64,000 bases of DNA from Streptomyces sp. BV286 (GTDB lineage Bacteria; Actinomycetota; Actinomycetes; Streptomycetales; Streptomycetaceae): contig NZ_JAHRIB010000208.1 in assembly GCF_019090165.1 (NCBI RefSeq), positions 1 to 64,000 on the forward strand, read 5' to 3'. The notes beneath the pieces were generated by a model, which had not been told where the DNA came from, did not search any database, and was given only the letters and a program-made list of their open reading frames with translations. Below are positions 1-8,792 of this stretch, in pieces. Made by a program: the position numbers and the translations under genes. How positions within the stretch are numbered: the first letter of the stretch is position 1; each line of letters starts with the position of its first letter.

Positions 1-432
1 GCCGGTGTGAAGAAGACGTTCAAGGGCAAGACCACGAACCTGTACGTGAACGGCACGAACATGCCGTCCGTGAAGTCGACGATCACCGCCAAGCTCAAGC
101 AGGACAGCTCGATCGACTACGTGGTCACACTCGGCGCCCCCTTCGCGCTGACCTCCGTGCAGTCCGTGGACGACGCGGGCAGCAAGGCGAAGGTCGCGAC
201 CTTCGACCTCAACAAGGAGATGGTCAAGGCCATCGAGGACGGCGACATCCAGTTCGCCGTCGACCAGCAGCCGTACCTGCAGGGCTACCTCTCGGTCGAC
301 GCCCTGTGGCTCTACAAGACGAACGGCAACTTCAGCGGTGGTGGCCAGGAGCCGGTGCTGACCGGTCCGGCGTTCGTCGACAAGGAGAACGTGGCCGACA
401 TCGCGAAGTTCGCCGCGAAGGGCACTCGGTGA
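1..432 (+). CDS. sugar ABC transporter substrate-binding protein, C-terminal part
   Basis: This is the 3' part of a gene that begins before the window; the frame is open from the first base. The visible ~143 residues look like the C-terminal lobe of a periplasmic-binding-protein-1 type (ribose/galactose/inositol) receptor, including the typical segment with 'QFAVDQQPYLQGY'. It would be an extracytoplasmic lipoprotein that hands a sugar or polyol to the permease encoded next. The stop codon overlaps the GTG start of the permease gene, which implies co-transcription and translational coupling. The signal peptide and ligand-contact residues of the N-lobe are outside the window, so the ligand cannot be judged. 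Confidence 0.9.
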   Translation, partial: AGVKKTFKGKTTNLYVNGTNMPSVKSTITAKLKQDSSIDYVVTLGAPFALTSVQSVDDAGSKAKVATFDLNKEMVKAIEDGDIQFAVDQQPYLQGYLSVDALWLYKTNGNFSGGGQEPVLTGPAFVDKENVADIAKFAAKGTR

Positions 433-1511
433 CACCCATGACCCAGGCAACGGCACCGGCGACGAGTTCCTCGTCGCCGGGTTCGCCGGCCGCCCCCAAG
501 GACGGCCGGACCTCACAGCGGTCACTGGCCCGCCGGCTGGCGGCCCGTCCCGAGATCGGCGCGCTGATCGCGGCGATCGCCGTCTACGTCTTCTTCTTCG
601 CGGTCGCCTCGCCGTTCCGCGAGGCCAGTTCCCTGGCCAACGTGCTCTACGAGTCGTCGGTGATGGGCATCATGGCCCTGCCGGTGGCGCTGTTGATGAT
701 CGGCGGCGAGTTCGACCTGTCCGCCGGCGTGGCCGTGACCACCTCCGCTCTGACGGCCAGCATGTGGAGCTTCCAGCTCTCCATGAATATCTGGGTCGGC
801 GTCATCGTCGCCCTGGTGGTGTCGCTGGCCATCGGCGCGTTCAACGGCTACCTGCTGGTACGCACCGGTCTGCCGTCGTTCCTGATCACCCTGGGCTCGT
901 TCCTGATCCTGCAGGGCGCCAACCTCGCCATCACCAAGATCTTCACCGGGAACGTCGCCACCGACTCGATCAGCGACATGGACGGCTTCGACCAGGCCAA
1001 GAAGGTCTTCGCCTCCGAGATCGGCATCGGCGGCGTCGACGTCAAAATCACCGTCTTCTACTGGCTGGTCTTCGCCGCCGCCGCGACCTGGCTGCTGCTG
1101 CGCACCAAGTTCGGCAACTGGATCTTCGCCACCGGCGGCAACAAGGACAGCGCCCGCGCGGTCGGCGTCCCCGTCACCTTCACCAAGATCGCCCTGTTCA
1201 TGGGCGTCGGCGCCGGCGCCTGGTTCGTCGGCATGCACATCCTGTTCTCGTTCAACACCGTCCAGTCGGGCGAGGGCGTGGGCAACGAGTTCCTCTACAT
1301 CATCGCCGCGGTCATCGGCGGCTGTCTCCTCACCGGCGGATACGGCTCCGCGATCGGCCCCGTCATCGGCGCCTTCATCTTCGGCATGGTCTCCCAGGGC
1401 ATCGTCTACGCCAACTGGAACCCCGACTGGTTCAAGGCCTTCCTCGGCGTCATGCTCCTGCTCGCCGCCCTCGTCAATCTGTGGGTCCGCAGCCAGGCCA
1501 CCCGGAGGTAA
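429..1511 (+). CDS. CUT2-family sugar ABC transporter permease
   Basis: Membrane permease of the ribose/inositol type (RbsC/BPD_transp_2 fold), about 360 residues. A polar Ser/Ala/Pro-rich N-terminus of about 40 residues is followed by eight or more hydrophobic segments. Family-typical stretches include '[12 protein letters not shown]' near the second helix and '[18 protein letters not shown]' near the C-terminus. I chose GTG 429 because GAAGGG lies 6 nt upstream and the start overlaps the stop of the binding-protein gene; ATG 438 is the alternative. It sits between the binding protein and the ATPase, so it should form the transport channel for an undetermined sugar or polyol. Confidence 0.9.
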   Translation: MTPMTQATAPATSSSSPGSPAAPKDGRTSQRSLARRLAARPEIGALIAAIAVYVFFFAVASPFREASSLANVLYESSVMGIMALPVALLMIGGEFDLSAGVAVTTSALTASMWSFQLSMNIWVGVIVALVVSLAIGAFNGYLLVRTGLPSFLITLGSFLILQGANLAITKIFTGNVATDSISDMDGFDQAKKVFASEIGIGGVDVKITVFYWLVFAAAATWLLLRTKFGNWIFATGGNKDSARAVGVPVTFTKIALFMGVGAGAWFVGMHILFSFNTVQSGEGVGNEFLYIIAAVIGGCLLTGGYGSAIGPVIGAFIFGMVSQGIVYANWNPDWFKAFLGVMLLLAALVNLWVRSQATRR

Positions 1512-1515
1512 CGCC

Positions 1516-2424
1516 ATGACCACCGACAACACCTCCCCCAACGGGGCCACCGCCGTCCAGGACAGGCCCGGGGACGCCGAGCCGGTCGTCCAGCTGAAGG
1601 GCGCGGGCAAGGCCTACGGCAACGTCCGCGCCCTGCACGGCGTGGACCTGGCCGTGTATCCCAGCCAGGTCACCTGCGTCCTCGGCGACAACGGCGCCGG
1701 CAAGTCCACCCTGATCAAGATCATCTCCGGCCTGCACCAGCACACCGAGGGCCAGTTCCTCATCGACGGCCACGCCGTCCACCTCAGCACCCCACGCGAA
1801 GCCCTCGACAAGGGCATCGCCACCGTCTACCAGGACCTCGCCACCGTCCCCCTCATGCCGGTCTGGCGGAACTTCTTCCTCGGCTCCGAGATGACCAAGG
1901 GCCCCTGGCCCGTCCGCCGCCTCGACATCGCGAAGATGAAGGAGACCGCCGACCAGGAACTGCGCAACATGGGCATCGTCCTGGACGACCTCGACCAGCC
2001 CATCGGCACCCTCTCCGGCGGCCAGCGCCAGTCCGTGGCCATCGCCCGCGCCGTCTACTTCGGCGCCCGCGTCCTCATCCTCGACGAGCCCACCGCCGCC
2101 CTCGGCGTCAAGCAGTCCGGCGTCGTCCTCAAGTACATCGCCGCCGCCCGCGACCGCGGCCTGGGCGTCATCTTCATCACCCACAACCCCCACCACGCCT
2201 ACATGGTCGGCGACCACTTCAGCGTCCTGCGCCTGGGCACCATGGAACTCTCCGCCGCCCGCAGCGACGTCACCCTCGAAGAACTCACCAACCACATGGC
2301 CGGCGGCGCCGAACTCGCCGCCCTCAAACACGAACTCGCCCAGGTCCGCGGCGTCGACGTCGACAAACTCCCCGAGGAGGCGGACCTCCAGGCGCCCCTC
2401 CCCGCGTCCGAGGGCACGTCCTGA
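1516..2424 (+). CDS. sugar ABC transporter ATP-binding protein, single nucleotide-binding domain
   Basis: ATPase subunit for the CUT2 transporter. Walker A (GDNGAGKST) lies around residues 57-65, the signature LSGGQ near 166-170 and Walker B ([10 protein letters not shown]) near 187-196. A GGAGGT ribosome-binding site precedes the ATG. At 302 residues it has one nucleotide-binding domain, whereas the usual RbsA/XylG-type ATPases have two in tandem (about 500 residues); the FrcA type is a known single-domain exception, so two copies probably dimerise. The last ~40 residues are an acidic, Ala/Pro-rich tail. The stop overlaps the start of the next gene by one base. Confidence 0.93.
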   Translation: MTTDNTSPNGATAVQDRPGDAEPVVQLKGAGKAYGNVRALHGVDLAVYPSQVTCVLGDNGAGKSTLIKIISGLHQHTEGQFLIDGHAVHLSTPREALDKGIATVYQDLATVPLMPVWRNFFLGSEMTKGPWPVRRLDIAKMKETADQELRNMGIVLDDLDQPIGTLSGGQRQSVAIARAVYFGARVLILDEPTAALGVKQSGVVLKYIAAARDRGLGVIFITHNPHHAYMVGDHFSVLRLGTMELSAARSDVTLEELTNHMAGGAELAALKHELAQVRGVDVDKLPEEADLQAPLPASEGTS

Positions 2425-3326
2425 TGGCCGGCGCGCTCGACCGAATCCGCGTCGGCTCGGCTCCGGACTCCTGGGGCGTCTGGTTCCCCGACGATCCCCA
2501 GCAGGTGCCCTGGGAACGCTTCCTGGACGAGGTCTCCGAGGCCGGCTACTCCTGGATCGAGCTCGGCCCGTACGGCTACCTGCCGACCGACCCGGCCAGG
2601 CTCACGGACGAGGTGGCCAAACGAGACCTGCGGGTGTCGGCCGGGACGGTCTTCACGGCGCTGCACCGCGGCCCCGACGTCTGGGACGCCACCTGGGAGC
2701 ATGTCGGCCAGGTCGCCGAACTGACCCGGGCCATGGGCGCGAAGCACCTCGTGGTCATCCCGTCGTTCTGGCGGGACGACAAGACCGCCGCGCTGATCGA
2801 GCCGCCCGACCTGACGGCCCGTCAGTGGTCGTACCTGGCCAAGGGCATGGAGCGGCTGGGGCACGAGGTCAGGGAGCGTTACGGGCTCGACATCGTCGTG
2901 CACCCGCACGCCGACACGCACATCGACACCGAGGAGCACGTCGAGCGCTTCCTCGACTCGACCGACTCCGGCCTGGTCAACCTCTGTCTGGACACGGGCC
3001 ATTACGCCTACTGCGGCGGAGACAGCGTCAAGCTGATCGAGACGTACGGCGAGCGCATCGGCTATCTGCACCTCAAGCAGGTCGATCCGCGGATCCTCGC
3101 CGACGTCGTCAAAAACGAGATCCCGTTCGGCCCCGCCGTGCAGCGCGGCGTGATGTGCGAGCCCCCGGCCGGCGTCCCCGCCCTGGAACCGGTGCTGGCC
3201 GCCGCCCAGAAGCTCGGCGTCGACCTGTTCGCCATCGTCGAGCAGGACATGTACCCCTGTCCGCCGGACAAGCCCCTGCCCATCGCGGTGCGCACCCGCA
3301 CGTTCCTGCGCTCCTGCGGCGCCTGA
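2424..3326 (+). CDS. sugar phosphate isomerase/epimerase family TIM-barrel protein (IolE/IolH-like)
   Basis: A 300-residue AP_endonuc_2-type TIM barrel, the fold used by inosose dehydratase (IolE), 2-keto-myo-inositol isomerase (IolI) and hydroxypyruvate isomerase. Metal-ligand candidates are '[10 protein letters not shown]' (about 154-163), 'CLDTGHYAY' (about 189-197), 'GYLHLKQVD' (about 212-220) and a late Glu in '[10 protein letters not shown]'. It overlaps the transporter ATPase gene by one base and is followed 17 bp later by a dehydrogenase gene, so it probably acts on the imported sugar or cyclitol after or before oxidation. Myo-inositol catabolism is a reasonable guess from the neighbourhood, but the substrate is not proven. 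Confidence 0.85.
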   Translation: MAGALDRIRVGSAPDSWGVWFPDDPQQVPWERFLDEVSEAGYSWIELGPYGYLPTDPARLTDEVAKRDLRVSAGTVFTALHRGPDVWDATWEHVGQVAELTRAMGAKHLVVIPSFWRDDKTAALIEPPDLTARQWSYLAKGMERLGHEVRERYGLDIVVHPHADTHIDTEEHVERFLDSTDSGLVNLCLDTGHYAYCGGDSVKLIETYGERIGYLHLKQVDPRILADVVKNEIPFGPAVQRGVMCEPPAGVPALEPVLAAAQKLGVDLFAIVEQDMYPCPPDKPLPIAVRTRTFLRSCGA

Positions 3327-3343
3327 GAAGGGATCAACCGACC

Positions 3344-4363
3344 ATGGCTCAGCGCGGAACGCTCGGCGTGGCCGTCATCGGCACCGGGAAGATGGGCGCC
3401 GATCATGTCCGTCGGCTCAGCGAGGTGACCAACGGGGCCCGCGTGGTCGCCGTCGTGGACGTGGACGCGGAACGGGTCAAGCGCATCGCCGACGGCGTCG
3501 AGGGCTGCTCCGCGTACACCGACCCGGCCGCCGCGATGGCCGCGGACGGTGTGGACGCCGTCCTCATCGCCTCGCCGGGCCCCGCCCACGAGGCGGCCCT
3601 GCTCACCGCCTTCGAGCACGACCTGCCCGTGCTGTGCGAGAAGCCGCTCACGCCGGGCTCGGCCTCGGCGCTGCGCGTCCTGGAGGCCGAGCAGAAGCTC
3701 GGGCACCGCCGGGTGCAGGTGGGCTTCATGCGCCGTTACGACACCGAGTACGCGAAGCTCAAGGCGCTGCTGGAGACGGGCCAGCTGGGCCGGCCCCTGA
3801 TGCTGCACAACCGCCACCGCAACGTCGCGACCCCGCCCGGCTTCACCAGCGAGATGCTCATCAACGACTCCGTCGTGCACGAGATGGACATCACCCGCTG
3901 GCTGCTCGGTCACGAGATCACCGCGGTGACCGTGCTGAAGCCGACACCGTCGGGCAACGCGCCGGAAGGCCTGCAGGATCCGCAGTTCGTGGTGTTCGAG
4001 ACCGCCGGCGGCGCAATCGTGGACGTCGAGATCAACGTCAACTGCGGCTTCGGGTACCAGGTCCAGGCCGAGATGGTCTGCGAGCGCGGCACGGCCCGCA
4101 TCGGTGACGGACACGCCCTGGTCACGAACATGGCGGGCCGCTGGGGAGGCACCATCGCCCAGGACTTCGTGGAGCGCTTCGAGGACGCGTACGACCGCCA
4201 GATGCAGGCCTGGGTGGACGCCACCCGGCGCGGCGAGGTCACGGGACCCAGCGCCTGGGACGGGTACGCCACGGCCGCGGTCTGCGAGGCGGGCGTCCGG
4301 GCCCAGACCGAGGGCGGCCGCGTCGAGGTCGACCTCGTGGAACGCCCGGCCTTCTACGCCTGA
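3344..4363 (+). CDS. Gfo/Idh/MocA family oxidoreductase
   Basis: NAD(P)-dependent dehydrogenase of 339 residues. The N-terminal Rossmann motif is '[11 protein letters not shown]' (about residues 9-19), and the family's signature 'CEKPLTP' is near residue 100, where the Lys takes part in catalysis. The C-terminal domain carries '[16 protein letters not shown]', typical of inositol 2-dehydrogenase relatives (D-x3-H-like active-site segment). I chose ATG 3344 because it follows the previous gene by 17 bp and begins directly before the Rossmann strand. It is the last gene of the transporter operon and probably oxidises the imported polyol or sugar at C2 or C3. A strong hairpin terminator follows. 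Confidence 0.88.
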   Translation: MAQRGTLGVAVIGTGKMGADHVRRLSEVTNGARVVAVVDVDAERVKRIADGVEGCSAYTDPAAAMAADGVDAVLIASPGPAHEAALLTAFEHDLPVLCEKPLTPGSASALRVLEAEQKLGHRRVQVGFMRRYDTEYAKLKALLETGQLGRPLMLHNRHRNVATPPGFTSEMLINDSVVHEMDITRWLLGHEITAVTVLKPTPSGNAPEGLQDPQFVVFETAGGAIVDVEINVNCGFGYQVQAEMVCERGTARIGDGHALVTNMAGRWGGTIAQDFVERFEDAYDRQMQAWVDATRRGEVTGPSAWDGYATAAVCEAGVRAQTEGGRVEVDLVERPAFYA

Positions 4364-4387
4364 GCCGTGCACAGCGGCAACAACGCT

Positions 4388-4425
4388 CCTGAGGGGGGTG
4401 GCCCGATCGGGCCACCCCCCTCAGG
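4388..4425. terminator. bidirectional hairpin terminator
   Basis: A perfect 38-bp palindrome centred at 4406/4407, GC-rich, with no T-run, as is usual in Streptomyces. It lies between two convergent dehydrogenase genes and can end transcription from both sides. Confidence 0.85.
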
Positions 4426-4524
4426 GGCGCGGGGAACTGCGCGACCAGCCCACGACGGCCTGCGGACGACGGACCGGGGCGGGTTCCTGCCCGGGGCGGC
4501 GAGTCCGGCGACGCCGCCGGACGC

Positions 4525-5547
4525 TCACGCGCGCGGAAGCTCCGTACGGGGCCGGGGCGAGAAGCCGGCCCCGCGGTAGCAGTCGTCGATCAGGCTCATG
4601 GTGGCCACCGCGTCCTGCGCGTCGAGCGGCAGCGCCGCCCCGCCGCGCACATGGGCGGCGAACGCCTCCAGCTGGTAGGTGTACGAGGACCGCTTGCCGA
4701 GTTGCTCGGTCCGCTCCCCCGACGCCGTGCGGACGACGACGCGGTCGTCCCGGTGCGGCAGGACGAAGTTCATCGCGGTCGCCTCGCCGAGGGAGCCGAC
4801 GATCCGGCAGGTCATCCGCAGTTCGCTGTAGTCCATGTGGCAGCGGGCGGAACCGGTGGCGCCGCTCGGGAAGGCCAGGTCCGCGTCCAGCCACTCGTCG
4901 ACCTCCGGGGCGCCCTCGCGGCCGCCTCCCCTGGCTTCGACCAGGGTGGGCGCCCCGCCCGCCCAGGGGGCGAGCATGCGCAGGGCGTGCAGGCTGTAGC
5001 AGCCGAGGTCCATGAGCGCGCCGCCGGCGAGCGGCAGGGACCAGCGCGGATCGGTGTCGGGCGGGGCGGGGACGGCGACGAGCGTCTCGACGTGCCGCAG
5101 CTCGCCCAGCTCCCCGGACTCCAGCAGGTCGTGCAGGCGCCGGGTGACGGGGTGGAAGAGGTAGTGGAAGGCCTCCATGAAGACGGTGCCCGCCTTGTCG
5201 GCGGCGTCCCGGACCTCGACGGCCTCCTCCGTGTTGCTCGCGGAGGGCTTCTCCGTCAGCACGTGCTTGCCCGCGGCGAGCGCGGCAAGGTTCCACGGTC
5301 CGTGCAGGCCGTTGGCGAGCGGGTTGTAGACGACCTCGATCCCGGGGTCGGCGATCAGTTCCGCGTACGAGTCCACGACCCGTTCGACGTCGTGCTCGGC
5401 GGCGAAGGCCTCGGCCCGGGACCGGTCGCGGGCGGCCACCGCCACGAGGCGGTGGCCGGTCGCGCGGGCCGGGCCGACGAGGGACAGATCGGCGATGCGG
5501 GCGGCGCCCAGCACTCCGATGCGTAGTGGCTCGGCCGGAATCGTCAT
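4525..5547 (-). CDS. Gfo/Idh/MocA family oxidoreductase
   Basis: A 340-residue dehydrogenase. The nucleotide-binding motif 'VLGAARIADL' is near residue 12, and the catalytic segment 'LTEKPSASNTEEA' is near residue 95. The C-terminal half contains 'FMEAFHYLFHPVTRRL', characteristic of the trans-1,2-dihydrobenzene-1,2-diol / 1,5-anhydrofructose / xylose dehydrogenase branch. The start codon overlaps the end of the upstream dehydrogenase gene by 4 bp, so the two are translated from one message. Substrate unknown; a role in the same polyol/sugar pathway as the rest of the locus is an inference from position. Confidence 0.87.
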   Translation of the reverse strand: MTIPAEPLRIGVLGAARIADLSLVGPARATGHRLVAVAARDRSRAEAFAAEHDVERVVDSYAELIADPGIEVVYNPLANGLHGPWNLAALAAGKHVLTEKPSASNTEEAVEVRDAADKAGTVFMEAFHYLFHPVTRRLHDLLESGELGELRHVETLVAVPAPPDTDPRWSLPLAGGALMDLGCYSLHALRMLAPWAGGAPTLVEARGGGREGAPEVDEWLDADLAFPSGATGSARCHMDYSELRMTCRIVGSLGEATAMNFVLPHRDDRVVVRTASGERTEQLGKRSSYTYQLEAFAAHVRGGAALPLDAQDAVATMSLIDDCYRGAGFSPRPRTELPRA

Positions 5548-6548
5548 ACGCCGCGTACCTCCTCGATCGTCACGGTGCGGTGCTCACGCAGGGAGAGCGT
5601 GCAGGCGTCGGCGATCCAGCCCGCCTCCAGCGCGTCGGCGACGGTGCACGGCGAGGTCCGCCGGCCGGCGACGACATCGGTGAACGCGCTCAGTTCGGCA
5701 CGGTACGCCTCGGTGAAGCGGTCCATGAAGAAGTCGTGCGGAGTGCCCGCGGGGAAGGTGACACCGGGCTCGACGGAGCGCAGCGGCAGCTTGTCCTCCA
5801 GACCGACCGCGATGCTGTCCCGGAATCCGTGGAGCTCCATGCGGACGTCGTAACCGCGCGCGTTGTGCCGGGAGTTGGATACCACGGCGAGCGTGCCGTC
5901 GTCGAGGGTGAGGATCGCCGCGGTGGTGTCGGCGTCACCGGCCTCGGCGATGTAGGGCTCTCCGCGGTTGCTGCCGGTCGCGTACACCTCGGTGACCTCG
6001 CGCCCGGTGACCCAGCGGATGATGTCGAAGTCGTGCACGGAGCAGTCGCGGAAGATGCCTCCGGAGGCGGCGATGTACGCGGCCGGGGGCGGCGCCGGGT
6101 CGAGCGTGGTGGACCGTACGGTGTGCAGCGGGCCGAGCTCGCCGCCGAGGACGGCGGCGCGGGCGGCCACGAACCCGGCGTCGAAGCGCCGGTTGTAGCC
6201 GATCTGGATCTGGACGCCGCTGTCGCGCACGGCGTCGAGGACCTCGACGCCCTCCTTCATGGTGCGGGCGACGGGCTTCTCGCAGAAGACCGGCACGCCC
6301 GCCTCGACGGCGGCGAGGATCAGGCCCGGGTGGGCGTCGGTCGCGGCGGCGATCACCACGCCGTCCACGCCCGCGGCCAGTACGGCCTCGGGCGAGTCCT
6401 TGGCCTCGGCGCCGAAGCGCTCGACGGCCGCCGTGACCGCGGCCCGGTACGGGTCGGCGACGACGAGGGACTCGACCGCGTCGAGCCGGGAGAGGGTCTC
6501 GGCGTGGAAGGCGCCGATCCGGCCGAGGCCGAGGATGCCGATGCGCAT
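5544..6548 (-). CDS. Gfo/Idh/MocA family oxidoreductase, inositol 2-dehydrogenase-like
   Basis: A 334-residue dehydrogenase. It begins almost directly with the Rossmann motif 'ILGLGRIGAFH' (residues 4-14), carries 'CEKPVARTMKEG' near residue 94, and has 'QIGYNRRFDAGF' and 'DCSVHDFDIIRWVTG' in the C-terminal domain, a pattern common to IolG-type inositol 2-dehydrogenases. An AAGGAG ribosome-binding site lies 10-15 nt upstream of the ATG. It overlaps the downstream dehydrogenase gene by 4 bp. Its leader contains a long TTGC/TGCG-type low-complexity tract (6557-6664) separating it from the SDR gene. The inositol assignment is an inference from motif resemblance, not proof. Confidence 0.88.
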   Translation of the reverse strand: MRIGILGLGRIGAFHAETLSRLDAVESLVVADPYRAAVTAAVERFGAEAKDSPEAVLAAGVDGVVIAAATDAHPGLILAAVEAGVPVFCEKPVARTMKEGVEVLDAVRDSGVQIQIGYNRRFDAGFVAARAAVLGGELGPLHTVRSTTLDPAPPPAAYIAASGGIFRDCSVHDFDIIRWVTGREVTEVYATGSNRGEPYIAEAGDADTTAAILTLDDGTLAVVSNSRHNARGYDVRMELHGFRDSIAVGLEDKLPLRSVEPGVTFPAGTPHDFFMDRFTEAYRAELSAFTDVVAGRRTSPCTVADALEAGWIADACTLSLREHRTVTIEEVRGV

Positions 6549-6556
6549 GGTTCAGG

Positions 6557-6664
6557 GCTCCTTGCTCACGTGCTTGGTGCTTGTCTGCTGTTCGCCTGCG
6601 TGCTTGCTTGCCTGCGTACTTACTTGCCTGCGTGCGTGCTTGCTTGCTTGCGTGCTTGTGCCGA
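6557..6664. repeat. TTGC/TGCG tetranucleotide low-complexity tract
   Basis: About 100 bp made largely of imperfect TTGC, CTGC and GTGC units, densest at 6598-6658. It lies in the spacer between the SDR gene and the dehydrogenase gene. It reads in no plausible coding frame; the translation is Leu/Ala/Cys repetition. Simple-sequence repeats of this length are unusual in Streptomyces DNA. See findings. Confidence 0.8.
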
Positions 6665-6694
6665 AGTGCTCGGCCGAGTCCGTCGCGCGGCGGC

Positions 6695-7471
6695 TCAGTC
6701 GAGTCCGCCGAGGACGTTCTGGTCCCAGTCGATGACCGAGCCGGTGACGACACCGCTGCGGTCGGAGAGGAGCAGCACGACGAAGTCGGCGATCTCGTCG
6801 GGCTGGCCGAGCTTGCCCATCGGCAGTCGCCGCGCCGCCTGTTCGCGCCAGTCGTCACCCGCGTCGTGGAAGGTGCGCTGGGTGGTGTCCTCGCCCTCGG
6901 TCGCCGTCCAGCCGATGTTCAGGCCGTTGATCCGGATCCGGTCCCAGCGGTGGGCGTGCGCGGCGTTGCGGGTCAGTCCCGCGAGTCCGGCCTTGGCAGC
7001 CACGTACGGGGCCAGGAAGGACTGTCCGCCGTGCTCCGAGCTGGTGATGATGTTGACGACCGTGCCGGGCGCCTTGCGGGCCACCATGTCGGCCACGGCG
7101 GCCTGCATGGCGAAGAACGGGCCCTTGAGGTTGATCGCGATGTGCGCGTCGAACAGCTCGGGGGTCGTGTCGAGGAGCGTCCCGCGCGAGGTGAGCCCGG
7201 CGGAGTTGACCAGGCAGTCGACCCGGCCGTACGCGGCGATCACCTCGGCCACGCTGCCACGTGCCTGCTGCGCGTCGGAGAGGTCGGCCCGCACGTACAG
7301 GGCCTTGGCGCCGGCCCCGGTCAGTTCGGTGACCAGCGCCTCGCCGGGCTCGGGGCGACGGCCGGTGACGGCGACGGTCGCGCCCTCCCGGGCCGCGGCC
7401 CGGGCGACGGCCGCGCCGACGCCCTGGCTGCCGCCGTTGACGAGGACGACCTTGTCGTCGAGAAGTCCCAT
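6695..7471 (-). CDS. SDR family NAD(P)-dependent oxidoreductase
   Basis: A classical short-chain dehydrogenase of 258 residues. It has the cofactor motif 'VNGGSQGVGAAVA' (about 11-23), 'LVNSAG' near residue 86 and the active-site 'YVAAK' Tyr-x3-Lys near residue 156. An AGGAGG ribosome-binding site lies just upstream of the ATG. It follows the PhyH-type dioxygenase gene by only 14 bp, so the two are probably one transcription unit that may continue into the two Gfo/Idh/MocA genes. It most likely oxidises or reduces a hydroxyl of the sugar or cyclitol handled by this locus; the substrate cannot be read from sequence. Confidence 0.88.
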   Translation of the reverse strand: MGLLDDKVVLVNGGSQGVGAAVARAAAREGATVAVTGRRPEPGEALVTELTGAGAKALYVRADLSDAQQARGSVAEVIAAYGRVDCLVNSAGLTSRGTLLDTTPELFDAHIAINLKGPFFAMQAAVADMVARKAPGTVVNIITSSEHGGQSFLAPYVAAKAGLAGLTRNAAHAHRWDRIRINGLNIGWTATEGEDTTQRTFHDAGDDWREQAARRLPMGKLGQPDEIADFVVLLLSDRSGVVTGSVIDWDQNVLGGLD

Positions 7472-7485
7472 GCTCTGCTGCCTCC

Positions 7486-8664
7486 TCAGCTCTCGCGGCG
7501 CCCGGCGGCGGACCGCAGCGCGTCACGCAGGTGGTCCGGGGCCCGGTCCTCGCTCAGGGCACGGCGGACGAGGTCCGCCTGGGACGGTGGGGCCAGCCCG
7601 TCGACGGGCGGGTCGGAGTCCAGGTTGGTCGGGAAGGGGTAGCCCTCCGCGCAGGACGCGACGACCGTGTCCAGCCACTCCTGGCTCGCGCCCGCCGCCT
7701 TGCGCCTGAGCAGCACCGGATAGACGGCGTTGGTCATGGCCTGCCGGTCGACGCTCTCCATGGCCCGCCCGAAGGCGGAGGAGACCTGCAGCAGGTTGGC
7801 CATGCGGCGGATGTCCGGCGACGTGTTGTGTCCGGCGGCGTGGAAGAGGGCGGGGTTGAAGAACACCGCGTCCCCTTCGGCCAGCGGCAGCTGCACGTGG
7901 TGCGCCTCGAAATACGCGCGGAACTCGGGCAGCCGCCAGGCCAGGTAGCCGCTCTCGTACTTCTGCGAGTGCGGCAGGTACATCGTGGGGCCGGACTCGA
8001 CGGGCATGTCGCAGTGGGCGACCGCGCCCTGGAGCGTCAGCACCGGCGAGAGGCGGTGCACGTGCGCGGGATACGCGGCGGCGGCCTCGTCGCTCAGGAA
8101 TCCCAGGTGGTAGTCCCGGTGCACGGTCTGCGCGGCGCCGCCCGGGTTCACGACGTTGACCTGCGAGGTGACCTGGTAGCCGGGGCCGAGCCAGGCGTCG
8201 GAGACGAGGGCGAGGACGTCGTTGGCGTAGTAGTCGGCGAAGGCCTCCGGGTCCAGCAGGGCCGCCTTCTCCAGCGCGTTCCAGACACGGTCGTTCGCGC
8301 CCGGTTTGGCGAAGTGGTCGCCCGCGGTGGCGCCCGAGGCACGCTGCTCGGCGATCAGGGCGTCGAAGGCCTCGCTCATGCGGCGGAGGACCCCGCGGTC
8401 GGGGAAGGCACCCCGGAACACCACGATGCCGGGGCCGTCGGCCAGCGCGTGCACCAGCTCCGCCTGGACGCGGCGACGGCCCTCGGGCGTCCGGATCCCG
8501 GCGCGCAGGCTCTCACTGTCGTACAGCGGCACGTTCCGCTCGACGGAGGCGGCGTACGGGTGGTCGGCCGGGTCGGTGCCCCGCTCGACCAGCTCGCGGA
8601 AGCCTTCGAGGTCGCAGTCGTCCACGGACAGCCACGTCCGGGGTCCTGAAAGGGTGCGGGACAT
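7486..8664 (-). CDS. phytanoyl-CoA dioxygenase (PhyH) family protein
   Basis: A 392-residue non-haem Fe(II)/2-oxoglutarate dioxygenase candidate. The iron-binding facial triad can be read as 'VHRDYHLG' (His-x-Asp, mid-protein) and a distal His in 'FHAAGHNTSPDIRRM', the latter followed by an Arg suitable for 2-oxoglutarate. An AAAGGA ribosome-binding site precedes the ATG. It is the first gene of the minus-strand group and is transcribed divergently from the LacI-family regulator, which very likely controls it. PhyH proteins hydroxylate small molecules. Within a polyol/sugar locus the target may be a modified sugar or lipid, which is a speculative reading. Confidence 0.82.
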   Translation of the reverse strand: MSRTLSGPRTWLSVDDCDLEGFRELVERGTDPADHPYAASVERNVPLYDSESLRAGIRTPEGRRRVQAELVHALADGPGIVVFRGAFPDRGVLRRMSEAFDALIAEQRASGATAGDHFAKPGANDRVWNALEKAALLDPEAFADYYANDVLALVSDAWLGPGYQVTSQVNVVNPGGAAQTVHRDYHLGFLSDEAAAAYPAHVHRLSPVLTLQGAVAHCDMPVESGPTMYLPHSQKYESGYLAWRLPEFRAYFEAHHVQLPLAEGDAVFFNPALFHAAGHNTSPDIRRMANLLQVSSAFGRAMESVDRQAMTNAVYPVLLRRKAAGASQEWLDTVVASCAEGYPFPTNLDSDPPVDGLAPPSQADLVRRALSEDRAPDHLRDALRSAAGRRES

Positions 8665-8792
8665 CGTCGTCCTTTCGGAGATCGCGGCGACCCCTTCCGG
8701 TGTCGCGGCGACGCGTTGATGTCATTCTTGTGTCGCCGAACCCCTCAAGCAATCGTCAGTGAGCCATCAAAAACCCCTCAAGGAGCCGGAGA
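8665..8792. promoter_or_regulatory. divergent promoter region between PhyH operon and LacI gene, with 11-bp direct repeats
   Basis: A 128-bp divergent spacer. AACCCCTCAAG occurs at 8739-8749 and again at 8772-8782, the second copy running into the AAGGAG ribosome-binding site of the regulator gene. The repeats are in direct orientation, about three helical turns apart (33 bp). No classic LacI palindrome is visible here, so the repeats are candidate binding sites or a recent duplication. Confidence 0.45.

Noticed and set aside
522-1610. Long minus-strand frame opposite the permease
   Set aside because: Asp/Glu/Gly/Ala-rich translation typical of the complementary strand of high-GC genes; no domain.
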